DNA of 64,000 bases. It comes from Cyanobium gracile_A. GTDB taxonomy: Bacteria > Cyanobacteriota > Cyanobacteriia > PCC-6307 > Cyanobiaceae. The translations under genes were made by a program, and so were the position numbers. The stretch covers positions 28,037-92,036 of the forward strand of contig NZ_JAYGHY010000007.1 of assembly GCF_034931305.1 (NCBI RefSeq), written 5' to 3'. Below, piece after piece: positions 53,705-61,357 of this stretch (the first letter of the stretch is position 1; every line of letters begins with the position of its first letter). The notes under the pieces were generated by a model that worked only from the letters and a program-made list of their open reading frames with translations, was not told where the DNA came from and searched no databases.

Positions 53705-54658
53705 TCAGTACCGCAGGCTGAGCCGCCGGACGATCCACTGGGCCAGCACATTGACGACGAAGGTGAGGATCATCAGCACGACGGCGGCGTACATCAGCGC
53801 CGACACCTGGATGCCATCGGCTTCACCGAACTGGTTGGCGAGCATCGAGGCGATGGTGTTGCCCGGGGCCAGCAGGGACACGCTGAAGTTGAGGGAGTTG
53901 CCGATGATCATCGTGACAGCCATGGTTTCGCCCATCGCCCGGCCCAGGGAGAGCATCACGCCCCCCATGATTGATGACACCGCCGCCGGCAGGATCACGT
54001 TGAAGATCGCGCCCCAGCGGGTGGTGCCGACCCCATAGGCCCCCTGGCGCAGCTCGATCGGCACCTGGTTGAGGGCATCCCGGGAGATGGCGGTGATGAT
54101 CGGCAGCACCATCACCACCAGAATCAGGATCGCTGGAGCTGTGCCGGGCCCCTGGGGTTCCGTGGCGAAGAACGGGGTCCATCCCAGGGTGGTGTGAAGC
54201 AGTGACAGGAAAGGGCGGATCGCCGGCTCCATCACGAAGATCGCCCAGAGACCCAGCACCACCGAAGGAATGGCGGCCAGCAGTTCCACCAGCAGGCCGA
54301 TGAGGTCCCGCAGGCGCCGGGGCAGTAGATCCTCGGTGATGAAGATGGCCGTGCCCAGCCCGATGGGCACGGCGAGGAGCAGCGACAGGATCGCGGTGAC
54401 GAGGGTGCCGTAGATGGCGATCAGGGCGCCGTACTCCTCGTTGACCGGATCCCAGGCGGAGGTGGTCAGAAACTTGAGGCCGAAGGTGGCCATGGCCTCC
54501 TTGGCGCCGCTGAACACCGTCAGGAAGATCGCCAGCAGCACGATCCCCACCGACGCGGCCAACACCAGTGTCAGCTGGCGGAAACCGATGTCGACCAGTT
54601 TTTCCTGGAGGGGCCGTCGCCTCAGGGTGAACGCATCGATGGGTGGGGCGTTCCTCAT
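53705..54658 (-). CDS. pstC: Phosphate ABC transporter permease PstC
   Basis: 317 residues, six helices. GTLVTAILSLLLAVPIGLGTAIFITE and LVELLAAIPSVVLGLWAIFV are typical of PstC. The ATG at 54658 matches the family; the frame runs open further but overlaps the dnaK upstream region. Candidate Pho-box repeats lie 65 bp upstream. Confidence 0.95.
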   Translation of the reverse strand: MRNAPPIDAFTLRRRPLQEKLVDIGFRQLTLVLAASVGIVLLAIFLTVFSGAKEAMATFGLKFLTTSAWDPVNEEYGALIAIYGTLVTAILSLLLAVPIGLGTAIFITEDLLPRRLRDLIGLLVELLAAIPSVVLGLWAIFVMEPAIRPFLSLLHTTLGWTPFFATEPQGPGTAPAILILVVMVLPIITAISRDALNQVPIELRQGAYGVGTTRWGAIFNVILPAAVSSIMGGVMLSLGRAMGETMAVTMIIGNSLNFSVSLLAPGNTIASMLANQFGEADGIQVSALMYAAVVLMILTFVVNVLAQWIVRRLSLRY

Positions 54659-54722
54659 GCAGGAATGGTGCCGGTCGGCATGGACGTTCCACCTGATCTG
54701 AGCACGAGTTTCAGCCCCCGCG

Positions 54723-54741
54723 TTTAAGCTGGGTTTAACGG
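54723..54741. promoter_or_regulatory. Candidate Pho box (two 8-bp direct repeats)
   Basis: TTTAAGCT (54723-54730) and TTTAACGG (54734-54741) are separated by GGG, giving the 11-bp spacing of a cyanobacterial Pho box. In the pstC direction they read GTTAAACC and CTTAAACG, close to the (C/T)TTAA(C/T)(C/T)(T/A) consensus. The site lies 65 bp from the pstC ATG and 42 bp from the dnaK start, so PhoB/SphR control of pst is expected and effects on dnaK possible. Confidence 0.6.
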
Positions 54742-54782
54742 CCGTCAGGCTCCGGTAGCGTTGGGCCGCCATCAGGACTTCC

Positions 54783-56930
54783 ATGGGGCGCATTGTCGGC
54801 ATCGATCTGGGCACCACCAACTCGGTGGTGGCCGTGCTCGAAGGCGGCAGGCCCCAGGTCATTGCCAATGCCGAGGGGGGCCGCACCACCCCTTCGGTGG
54901 TGGGTTTCAGCCGGGACCAGGAGCTGCTGGTGGGCCAGCTGGCCCGGCGCCAACTGGTGCTCAACCCCCGCAACACCTTCGCCAACCTGAAGCGGTTCGT
55001 CGGTCGCAGCTGGGACGAGCTCGACGAGGGCAGCCTGGGTGTGCCCTACAGCGTGCGCGCCAACGACCAGGGCAACGTGCGCGTCATTTCCCCGGCCACG
55101 GAGCGGGAGTACGCCCCGGAGGAACTGGTGGCTTCCATCCTCCGCAAGCTGGTCGACGACGCCACCACCTACCTCGGCGAGGCGGTCGAGGCGGCGGTGA
55201 TCACGGTGCCGGCCTATTTCAATGATGCCCAGCGCCAGGCCACCCGCGATGCCGGCCGGCTGGCGGGGATCGCCGTGGAGCGGATCCTGAACGAGCCCAC
55301 CGCGGCCGCTCTGGCCTATGGCTTCGATCGCAGCACGGTCAAGCGCGTGCTGGTGTTCGACCTCGGCGGCGGCACCTTCGACGTGTCGGTGCTGCGCATC
55401 GCCAACGGCGTCTTCGACGTGATGGCCACCAGCGGCGACACCCAGCTGGGGGGCAACGACTGGGACCGGCGCATCGTCGACTGGGTGGCCGAAGCCTTCC
55501 TGCAGCAGAACGGCCTCGACCTGCGCCGTGATCGCCAAGCCCTGCAGCGACTCACCGAGGCCGCCGAGAAGGCCAAGGAGGAACTGTCCGGGGTGCAAAG
55601 CACCCCCCTGTCCCTGCCGTTCATCGCCACGGGCCCCGACGGTCCACTGCACATCGAAACAACCCTGGAGCGGGGCACCTTCGAGGGTCTCTGCCCCGAC
55701 CTGCTCGACCGACTGCTGCGTCCTGTCCAGCGTGCTTTGCGGGATTCGGGTCTGACGGCCGATGCCATTGATGACCTGGTGCTGGTGGGGGGCTCCACCC
55801 GCATGCCGATGGTGCAGGAGATGGTGCGCACCCTCATTCCCCGCGAGCCCTGCCAGTCGGTCAATCCCGACGAAGTGGTCGCCATCGGGGCGGCCGTGCA
55901 GGCCGGCATCCTCACCGGCGAGCTGCGCGACCTGATGCTCAACGACGTCACCCCCCTCTCCCTCGGCCTGGAGACGATCGGTGGGGTGATGAAGGTGCTG
56001 ATCCCGCGCAACACCTCGATTCCGGTGCGCAAGTCGGATCTGTTCAGCACCTCGGAGGCCAACCAGTCGTCGGTGGAGATCCATGTGCTTCAGGGCGAGC
56101 GCCAGATGGCCGAGGGCAACAAGTCCCTCGGTCGCTTCCGGCTCTCCGGCATTCCACCGGCTCCACGCGGGGTGCCCCAGGTGCAGGTGTCGTTCGACAT
56201 CGATGCCAACGGTCTGTTGCAGGTGTCCGCCACCGACCGCACCACCGGGCGCCAGCAGAGCGTCTCGATCCAGGGGGGATCGAACCTCAGCGAGGAGGAG
56301 ATCAACCGGTTGCTGGAGGAGGCGGAGCGCAAGTCGGTCGAGGATCGCCGCAAGCGAGCCGTCATCGACCGCCGCAACCGTGCCCAGACCCTGGTGGCCC
56401 AGGCAGAACGGCGCCTGCGGGATGCCGCCCTTGAGCTGGGGCCCGCCGGGGCCGAACGCCAGCAGCGCGCCGTGGAGCTGGCCCTGCGCGATGTTCAGGA
56501 CGTGCTGGCCCAGGACGACCCAGCCGACCTTGACCTGACCGTCAGCCAGCTTCAGGAGGCGCTGTTCGGACTCAATCGGCGCCTGCTGGGGGAACGGCGC
56601 TCGGAGAGCGGCCCGCTCAAGGGCCTCAAGAACACCCTGGGCTCCCTCAAGGACGAACTCTTCTCCGACGACGACTGGGACGACTGGGGCGGATCGGGCC
56701 GCTCCGATCCCTGGTCCAGCCCGCCGCGGTTGCCCCAGCGGGATCCCTACCCGCTCGGCCGTTTCAATGAGCGGGAGGGTGGCTACGACGACGACCTTCC
56801 GTCCCGCCGCTGGGAAAATGGCCGTTCCTGGGATCGGCAGGATCCCTCTGAGCGGGAACTGGCCGCCGATCGTCACCGGCCGCGTCGCGGTGGTCGGTCC
56901 GATCAGGACGATCCCTGGGCTGACGGCTGA
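54783..56930 (+). CDS. dnaK3: Hsp70 chaperone DnaK (DnaK3-like)
   Basis: 715 residues. N-terminal ATPase with VGIDLGTTNS, VPAYFNDAQRQATRDAG, VLVFDLGGGTFDVS and LVGGSTRMPMV; a substrate-binding domain and a long C-terminal tail (about 610-715) with acidic DDDWDDWGG and Arg/Asp-rich segments. Cyanobacterial DnaK3 has such a tail, associates with thylakoid membranes and clusters with dnaJ. The adjacent DnaJ supports this over DnaK1 or DnaK2. Divergent from pstC. Confidence 0.9.
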   Translation: MGRIVGIDLGTTNSVVAVLEGGRPQVIANAEGGRTTPSVVGFSRDQELLVGQLARRQLVLNPRNTFANLKRFVGRSWDELDEGSLGVPYSVRANDQGNVRVISPATEREYAPEELVASILRKLVDDATTYLGEAVEAAVITVPAYFNDAQRQATRDAGRLAGIAVERILNEPTAAALAYGFDRSTVKRVLVFDLGGGTFDVSVLRIANGVFDVMATSGDTQLGGNDWDRRIVDWVAEAFLQQNGLDLRRDRQALQRLTEAAEKAKEELSGVQSTPLSLPFIATGPDGPLHIETTLERGTFEGLCPDLLDRLLRPVQRALRDSGLTADAIDDLVLVGGSTRMPMVQEMVRTLIPREPCQSVNPDEVVAIGAAVQAGILTGELRDLMLNDVTPLSLGLETIGGVMKVLIPRNTSIPVRKSDLFSTSEANQSSVEIHVLQGERQMAEGNKSLGRFRLSGIPPAPRGVPQVQVSFDIDANGLLQVSATDRTTGRQQSVSIQGGSNLSEEEINRLLEEAERKSVEDRRKRAVIDRRNRAQTLVAQAERRLRDAALELGPAGAERQQRAVELALRDVQDVLAQDDPADLDLTVSQLQEALFGLNRRLLGERRSESGPLKGLKNTLGSLKDELFSDDDWDDWGGSGRSDPWSSPPRLPQRDPYPLGRFNEREGGYDDDLPSRRWENGRSWDRQDPSERELAADRHRPRRGGRSDQDDPWADG

Positions 56931-56935
56931 GGGTC

Positions 56936-57877
56936 GTGAGCCAATCCACCCGCTCGGATTCGGCGGCGACGGCCGCCCGCGACCACTGGGAGGTGCTCGG
57001 TCTGGCTGCGGGTGCCGACGCGGCGAGCATCAAACGGGCCTTCCGCCAGCAGGCCCGCCTCTGGCATCCCGACCTCAACGGCAACGATCCGGTGGCCGAG
57101 GCCCGCTTCAAGCGGGTCAACGAGGCCTATGCGGTGCTTTCGGATCCGATCCGGCGTCGCGCCTGGGAGGCCGGTGAGGGCCAGGAAAGCTCCGGCCTCG
57201 ACGCTGATCCCTTCGCCAGCGGCTTTCCCCACTTCGAGGACTATCTGGCGCAGCTCTTCGGCCAGGAGCGCCGCGGCTCGCGGAGCTGGGAGGACGAACC
57301 CGAGCCGGACGATCCCCCGGAGGCCCGCAGCGTCACCACCGCACCGGCATCACCGCCACCGGTGATGGCCGCCACGGACGAGGAAACCCTGGTGAGCCTC
57401 ACCCCGGAGCAGGCGCTCAGCGGCCAGCGGCTGGAACTGGAGTTGCGAGACGGCACCGTGGTGGAGGTCTGGACGCCACCCCTGGCGGGGGATGGCTGGC
57501 GCCTGCGGCTGGCCGGCGTGGCGGCCGGCGGCGCCGATCACTTCCTGCAGCTGCGGGTGCGAACCGAAGAGGGGCTGCGCATCGATGGCCTGCGGGTGCT
57601 CTACCAGCTCGATCTCCACCCCGCCGACGCTGCCCTTGGCTGCCAGGCGGTGGTGCCCACTCTCGAGGGCCCCGTGCGGCTGCGGGTGCCTCCCGGTTCC
57701 TCCAGCGGCCGGCAGCTGCGCCTGAGGCAGCGGGGCCAGAGCCAGGGGGAGCAGCGGGGCGACCAGCTGGTGGAGGTGAGGATCGTTGTTCCTGCCACGC
57801 CGACGGAAGCGGAGGAGGCCCTGTTCCGGCGCCTGCGGGAGCTCGACCGGGAGCAGAACAGCGCCAACGGCGCCTGA
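56936..57877 (+). CDS. J-domain co-chaperone (DnaJ family)
   Basis: 313 residues. An N-terminal J domain (about 16-80) has the HPD motif at 44-46 (LWHPDLNG). No zinc-finger domain is present; a C-terminal substrate-binding region with LTPEQALSGQRLELELRDGT follows, like a type II or cyanobacterial DnaJ3-type protein. Start GTG 56936 is 5 nt after the dnaK stop, so it is the co-chaperone of that gene. Confidence 0.92.
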   Translation: MSQSTRSDSAATAARDHWEVLGLAAGADAASIKRAFRQQARLWHPDLNGNDPVAEARFKRVNEAYAVLSDPIRRRAWEAGEGQESSGLDADPFASGFPHFEDYLAQLFGQERRGSRSWEDEPEPDDPPEARSVTTAPASPPPVMAATDEETLVSLTPEQALSGQRLELELRDGTVVEVWTPPLAGDGWRLRLAGVAAGGADHFLQLRVRTEEGLRIDGLRVLYQLDLHPADAALGCQAVVPTLEGPVRLRVPPGSSSGRQLRLRQRGQSQGEQRGDQLVEVRIVVPATPTEAEEALFRRLRELDREQNSANGA

Positions 57878-57933
57878 TCGTTACACCGGCAGCCAACGGA
57901 TGAGACACTGGCCTGCGCCCCATCCATGACGAT

Positions 57934-58374
57934 GTGACAGCCAGCGGTTCCCCACGCAAGCCGGTGCATGTCCTGCTGTTCGATCCGGGCAGTGACCAGG
58001 AGGGCATCCATTCCCTCGAACTCGGGGGCCGCACGGTGGTGCTGCTGTTCGAGGACCCTGACGATGCCGAGCGCTATGCCGGCCTGCTCGAGGCCCAGGA
58101 TTTCCCGGTGCCCTGTGTCGAGGCCCTGGATCGGGAGGAACTCGAGAACTTCTGCGCCGAAGCTGGCTACGAAGCCCGCTTCGTGCCGGCCGGCTTTCTA
58201 CCCAACAGCGAAGAGGAGCGGCTGCTGATCGCGCCGCCCGAACGCAACATGGACGTGACCACCTGGAAAGAAGAGCAGGCAGCGGCGCAACAATCCGGCG
58301 CTGAGGCCTCCGACGGGCCCGGCAGTGATCCGGAGCTGGAGGCCTTCCGCCGCCGCCTCGAAGGGTTGCTGTGA
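57934..58374 (+). CDS. DUF3110 domain protein
   Basis: 146 residues. The N-terminal domain VHVLLFDPGSDQEGIHSLELGGRTVVLLFEDPDDAERYAGLLEAQDFP matches the cyanobacterial DUF3110 family of unknown function; the C-terminal tail is acidic and variable. Start is GTG 57934. It overlaps the murQ start as GTGA (58371-58374), which implies coupled translation. Confidence 0.8.
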   Translation: MTASGSPRKPVHVLLFDPGSDQEGIHSLELGGRTVVLLFEDPDDAERYAGLLEAQDFPVPCVEALDREELENFCAEAGYEARFVPAGFLPNSEEERLLIAPPERNMDVTTWKEEQAAAQQSGAEASDGPGSDPELEAFRRRLEGLL

Positions 58375-59330
58375 GCGATTCCGGCGGCGACAGGGGCCAC
58401 CTGCTCACCGAGCGGCCCAACCCGGCCAGCGACAACCTCGACCAGCTGCCGACGGCGTCACTGGTGGACTTGTTCTGCGCCAACGATCTGCTGCCCCAGC
58501 AGGCGGTGGCGGCCGCCGCGCCCGCCCTGACGGCGGCCATCGATGCCATCGCGGCTCGGCTCGCCAACGGCGGACGTCTGTTTTATCTGGGGGCCGGCAC
58601 CTCTGGCCGGCTCGGGGTTCTCGATGCGGCGGAGTGTCCGCCCACGTTCTGCAGCCCCCCTGAGCTGGTGCAGGGGGTGCTGGCGGGTGGTGCGGCGGCC
58701 CTGCTGCGTAGCTCGGAAGGCCTGGAGGACCTGCGGGAAGCGGGTCGTGACGACCTCACCCAACGGGCCTTCGGCCCGGCGGATGCCCTGGTGGGCATCG
58801 CCGCCGGCGGTACCACCCCTTACGTGCTCGGCGGGCTGGCCCATGGCCGCGCCATCGGGGCCCTGACCGTGGCCATGGCCTGTGTGAGCGCCGAGCAGGT
58901 GCCGATGCCCTGCGACATCGACATCCGCCTGCTGACCGGGCCGGAACTGCTGACCGGCTCCACTCGGCTCAAGGCGGGTACCGCCACCAAGATGGCCCTC
59001 AACATCCTCTCCACGGGCGTGATGGTGCGCCTGGGCAAGGTGTACGGCAACCGGATGGTGGATGTAGCGGTCACCAACAGCAAACTGGAGGACCGGGCCC
59101 TGCGCATCCTGCGGGATCTGGCCGCCGTCCCCCGCGACCAGGGGCTGACGCTGCTGGAGCGGGCCGGAGGATCGGTGCGCCTGGCGCTGCTGATGGTCGC
59201 CTCCGGGCTCGAGGCCGGGGCGGCCCGGTCGGCCCTGGAGCGCCACGGCCCCGGCCTGCGCCAGTGCCTCGAGGCCCTCGGGGTCAGCCTGCCGCCGTCG
59301 TCGCCTCCCCCTCCGCTTCCGCCCCGTTGA
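58371..59330 (+). CDS. murQ: N-acetylmuramic acid 6-phosphate etherase
   Basis: 319 residues. SIS-fold lyase that converts MurNAc-6-phosphate to GlcNAc-6-phosphate and D-lactate in peptidoglycan recycling. It shows LTERPNPAS, the phosphosugar loop GAGTSGRLGVLDAAECPPTF and KAGTATKMALNILSTG. A proline-rich C-terminal tail lies in the 47 nt that overlap the 3' end of the gene on the opposite strand. No murP or nagZ is adjacent. Confidence 0.92.
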   Translation: MSDSGGDRGHLLTERPNPASDNLDQLPTASLVDLFCANDLLPQQAVAAAAPALTAAIDAIAARLANGGRLFYLGAGTSGRLGVLDAAECPPTFCSPPELVQGVLAGGAAALLRSSEGLEDLREAGRDDLTQRAFGPADALVGIAAGGTTPYVLGGLAHGRAIGALTVAMACVSAEQVPMPCDIDIRLLTGPELLTGSTRLKAGTATKMALNILSTGVMVRLGKVYGNRMVDVAVTNSKLEDRALRILRDLAAVPRDQGLTLLERAGGSVRLALLMVASGLEAGAARSALERHGPGLRQCLEALGVSLPPSSPPPPLPPR

Positions 59331-60267
59331 ACGGTCCCCAGTAGGGGGCGGTGAACAGCTCGGTGCGGCGGCGGGTGGCCGGCGGCACCTGGGCGGGCGG
59401 GGTCATCAACGCATCCCGCAGGGCCTGGTGGGCCGGGCTGGGCGGGCGCAGGGCCTGCACCCGCTCGGCCGCCAGCCGCACGATCTGCTGGGCCAGGGCC
59501 GCGTTGGCCCGCAGGTTGTCGATCACCAGCTCGACGGTGACGGCGTCATGCATCGCATGCCAGCAGTCGTAGTCGGTGACCATCGCCAGGGTGGCGTAGG
59601 CCATCTCCGCCTCCCGGGCCAGGCGGGCCTCGGTGTGGTTGGTCATGCCGATCACCGTGCAGCCCCAGGAGCGGTAGAGCTCCGATTCCGCCCGGGTGGA
59701 GAAGGCCGGTCCCTCCATGCAGAGGTAGGTGCCGCCGCGGTGCAGCTGCCGCCCCTCCGGCATCAGGCTGTCGCTCACGTCGCCGAGGACCCGGGAGAGC
59801 ACGGCGCAGTAGGGGTCCGCATTGCCGACGTGGGCCACCAGTCCCTCACCGAAGAAGGTGAGCGGCCGCTGCATGGTGCGATCGATGAACTGATCGGGCA
59901 CCACCATGTCGAGGGGCCGCACGTCCTCCTGCAGCGATCCCACGGCGGACACCGAGAGGATCCAGCGAACGCCGAGGGAGCGCAGGGCCCAGAGGTTGGC
60001 CCGGTAGGGAACCTCGCTGGGGGTGAAGGTGTGGTGACGGCCGTGCCGGGCCAGGAAGACCACCTCCAGATCACCGATCCGGCCGATCCGCAGGCTGTCG
60101 GAAGGGGGGCCGTAGGGGGTGTCGACCGTGAGCTCGCGCACGTCCTCCAGGCCCTCCATGGCATAGAGGCCGCTGCCGCCGAGCACCCCAAGGCGGGCGC
60201 AGGACAGATCGGAGGTCGGCAGACCGCTGGCCTGGGGTGAAGGGGAACGGGGCTCGGTGCTGGCCAT
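59284..60267 (-). CDS. 5'-methylthioadenosine phosphorylase family protein
   Basis: 327 residues. Purine-nucleoside-phosphorylase fold with LGVLGGSGLYAMEGLED, LARHGRHHTFTPSEVPYRANLWAL, and CMEGPAFSTRAESELYRSWG with GMTNHTEARLAREAEM. This is the MtaP (MTA phosphorylase) branch that salvages 5'-methylthioadenosine, a by-product of polyamine synthesis; related members act on inosine or guanosine. The ATG at 60267 (MASTEPRS) leaves 49 bp to the divergent cyclophilin gene. Confidence 0.88.
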   Translation of the reverse strand: MASTEPRSPSPQASGLPTSDLSCARLGVLGGSGLYAMEGLEDVRELTVDTPYGPPSDSLRIGRIGDLEVVFLARHGRHHTFTPSEVPYRANLWALRSLGVRWILSVSAVGSLQEDVRPLDMVVPDQFIDRTMQRPLTFFGEGLVAHVGNADPYCAVLSRVLGDVSDSLMPEGRQLHRGGTYLCMEGPAFSTRAESELYRSWGCTVIGMTNHTEARLAREAEMAYATLAMVTDYDCWHAMHDAVTVELVIDNLRANAALAQQIVRLAAERVQALRPPSPAHQALRDALMTPPAQVPPATRRRTELFTAPYWGPFNGAEAEGEATTAAG

Positions 60268-60316
60268 GGATGCGGGGTGCCCTGGACGGATACAGTCGAA
60301 GTTTGCCTCCTCGACC

Positions 60317-60757
60317 GTGACCAAGGCCCTGATGGACACCGACGCCGGACTGATCACCATCGATCTGTTCGACGCCGAGGCCCCCGGCACCGTCGCGAAC
60401 TTCGTGAAGCTTTCCAAGGACGGCTTCTACGACGGCCTGGCCTTCCACCGGGTGATCGACGGCTTCATGGCCCAGGGGGGCTGCCCCAACAGCCGCGAGG
60501 GCGCCCGCGGCATGGCCGGCACCGGCGGGCCCGGCTACACGATTCCCTGCGAGATCAACGCCCAGAAGCACAAGGCCGGCAGCCTGTCGATGGCCCACGC
60601 GGGCCGCAACACCGGTGGCAGCCAGTTCTTCCTCTGCCATGGCCCCCAGCCCCACCTGGATGGTCAGCACACCGTCTTCGGCCACACCGAGAACATCGAT
60701 GTTGTGCTGGCCCTGAAGAACGGCAGCCGGATCCGCAAGGTGACGATCGAGGCGTAG
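60317..60757 (+). CDS. Cyclophilin-type peptidyl-prolyl cis-trans isomerase
   Basis: 146 residues, cytoplasmic. The cyclophilin core FYDGLAFHRVIDGFMAQGG and GSQFFLCHGPQPHLDGQHTVFG is intact (catalytic Arg in FHRV). It catalyses prolyl isomerisation in protein folding. The start GTG 60317 gives the family N-terminus VTKALMDTDAG. A long hairpin follows the gene. Confidence 0.92.
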   Translation: MTKALMDTDAGLITIDLFDAEAPGTVANFVKLSKDGFYDGLAFHRVIDGFMAQGGCPNSREGARGMAGTGGPGYTIPCEINAQKHKAGSLSMAHAGRNTGGSQFFLCHGPQPHLDGQHTVFGHTENIDVVLALKNGSRIRKVTIEA

Positions 60758-61357
60758 GCAGCGGCCGGCCGCCTGAGTCCCTTCCGCCCCCGCTGCCCCG
60801 CCCATCGCGGCAGGGCAGCGGGGGCTTGCGCTGGGCTGAATTCTGTTTCCGATCATGTCTGCTGACCGCTGCGGATGTGCAGAAGACGCTTCTTGCCGCC
60901 GGCTGGCGGGGAAATGGCGATCGATCTCTGCGGCATGACGCCGTTGAGAGGCGCAGGGAATCTGCGTCCGCGACATCCCAGGAGTGGGCGACGGGAGAAA
61001 CCAGGGAGACCCTACGGGTGCCGCGGCGGGCACCCAACTTGAACCATGGGATCGGTAACAACCACGACGGCGCGGGCGATCCGGGAGGGTGTTGTTGATG
61101 AGGGGCCGAGCATCCATCGCCTGGCAGCGGTGCCCAGGAGGCCTCGATTTCCCGTACGCAGCACCATGAAAGACGACGGGAGAGCACAATCGCCCGAGTT
61201 CAAGATGTTGTCTGCCAAGTAAGTTGTTCGTCTGAATGAACGTCAACGACCCGATGTAGCCAGGACTCGATGCAGTGCGGATCTGCTGCATAAGTGCCGA
61301 AGCTTCATCAACTGTAGGCAGAACTTCCTGATTCCCCTGGTGCAATCGCTGATAGGA
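60758..61357. other. Intergenic region before the repeat protein
   Basis: 600 bp with no convincing gene. It holds a 12-bp perfect hairpin near its left end and a second hairpin GGGTGCC/GGCACCC at 61016-61022 and 61029-61035. The right half (from about 61160) is less GC-rich, as expected for a promoter and 5' leader. Short frames on both strands lack conserved features. Confidence 0.5.
60787..60824 (+). terminator. Long stem-loop after the cyclophilin gene
   Basis: CCCCCGCTGCCC (60787-60798) pairs perfectly with GGGCAGCGGGGG (60813-60824) over 12 bp with a 14-nt loop, 30 nt after the stop codon. There is no T-run after it, so it may act as a factor-dependent terminator or a 3' stabilising element. 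Confidence 0.5.
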
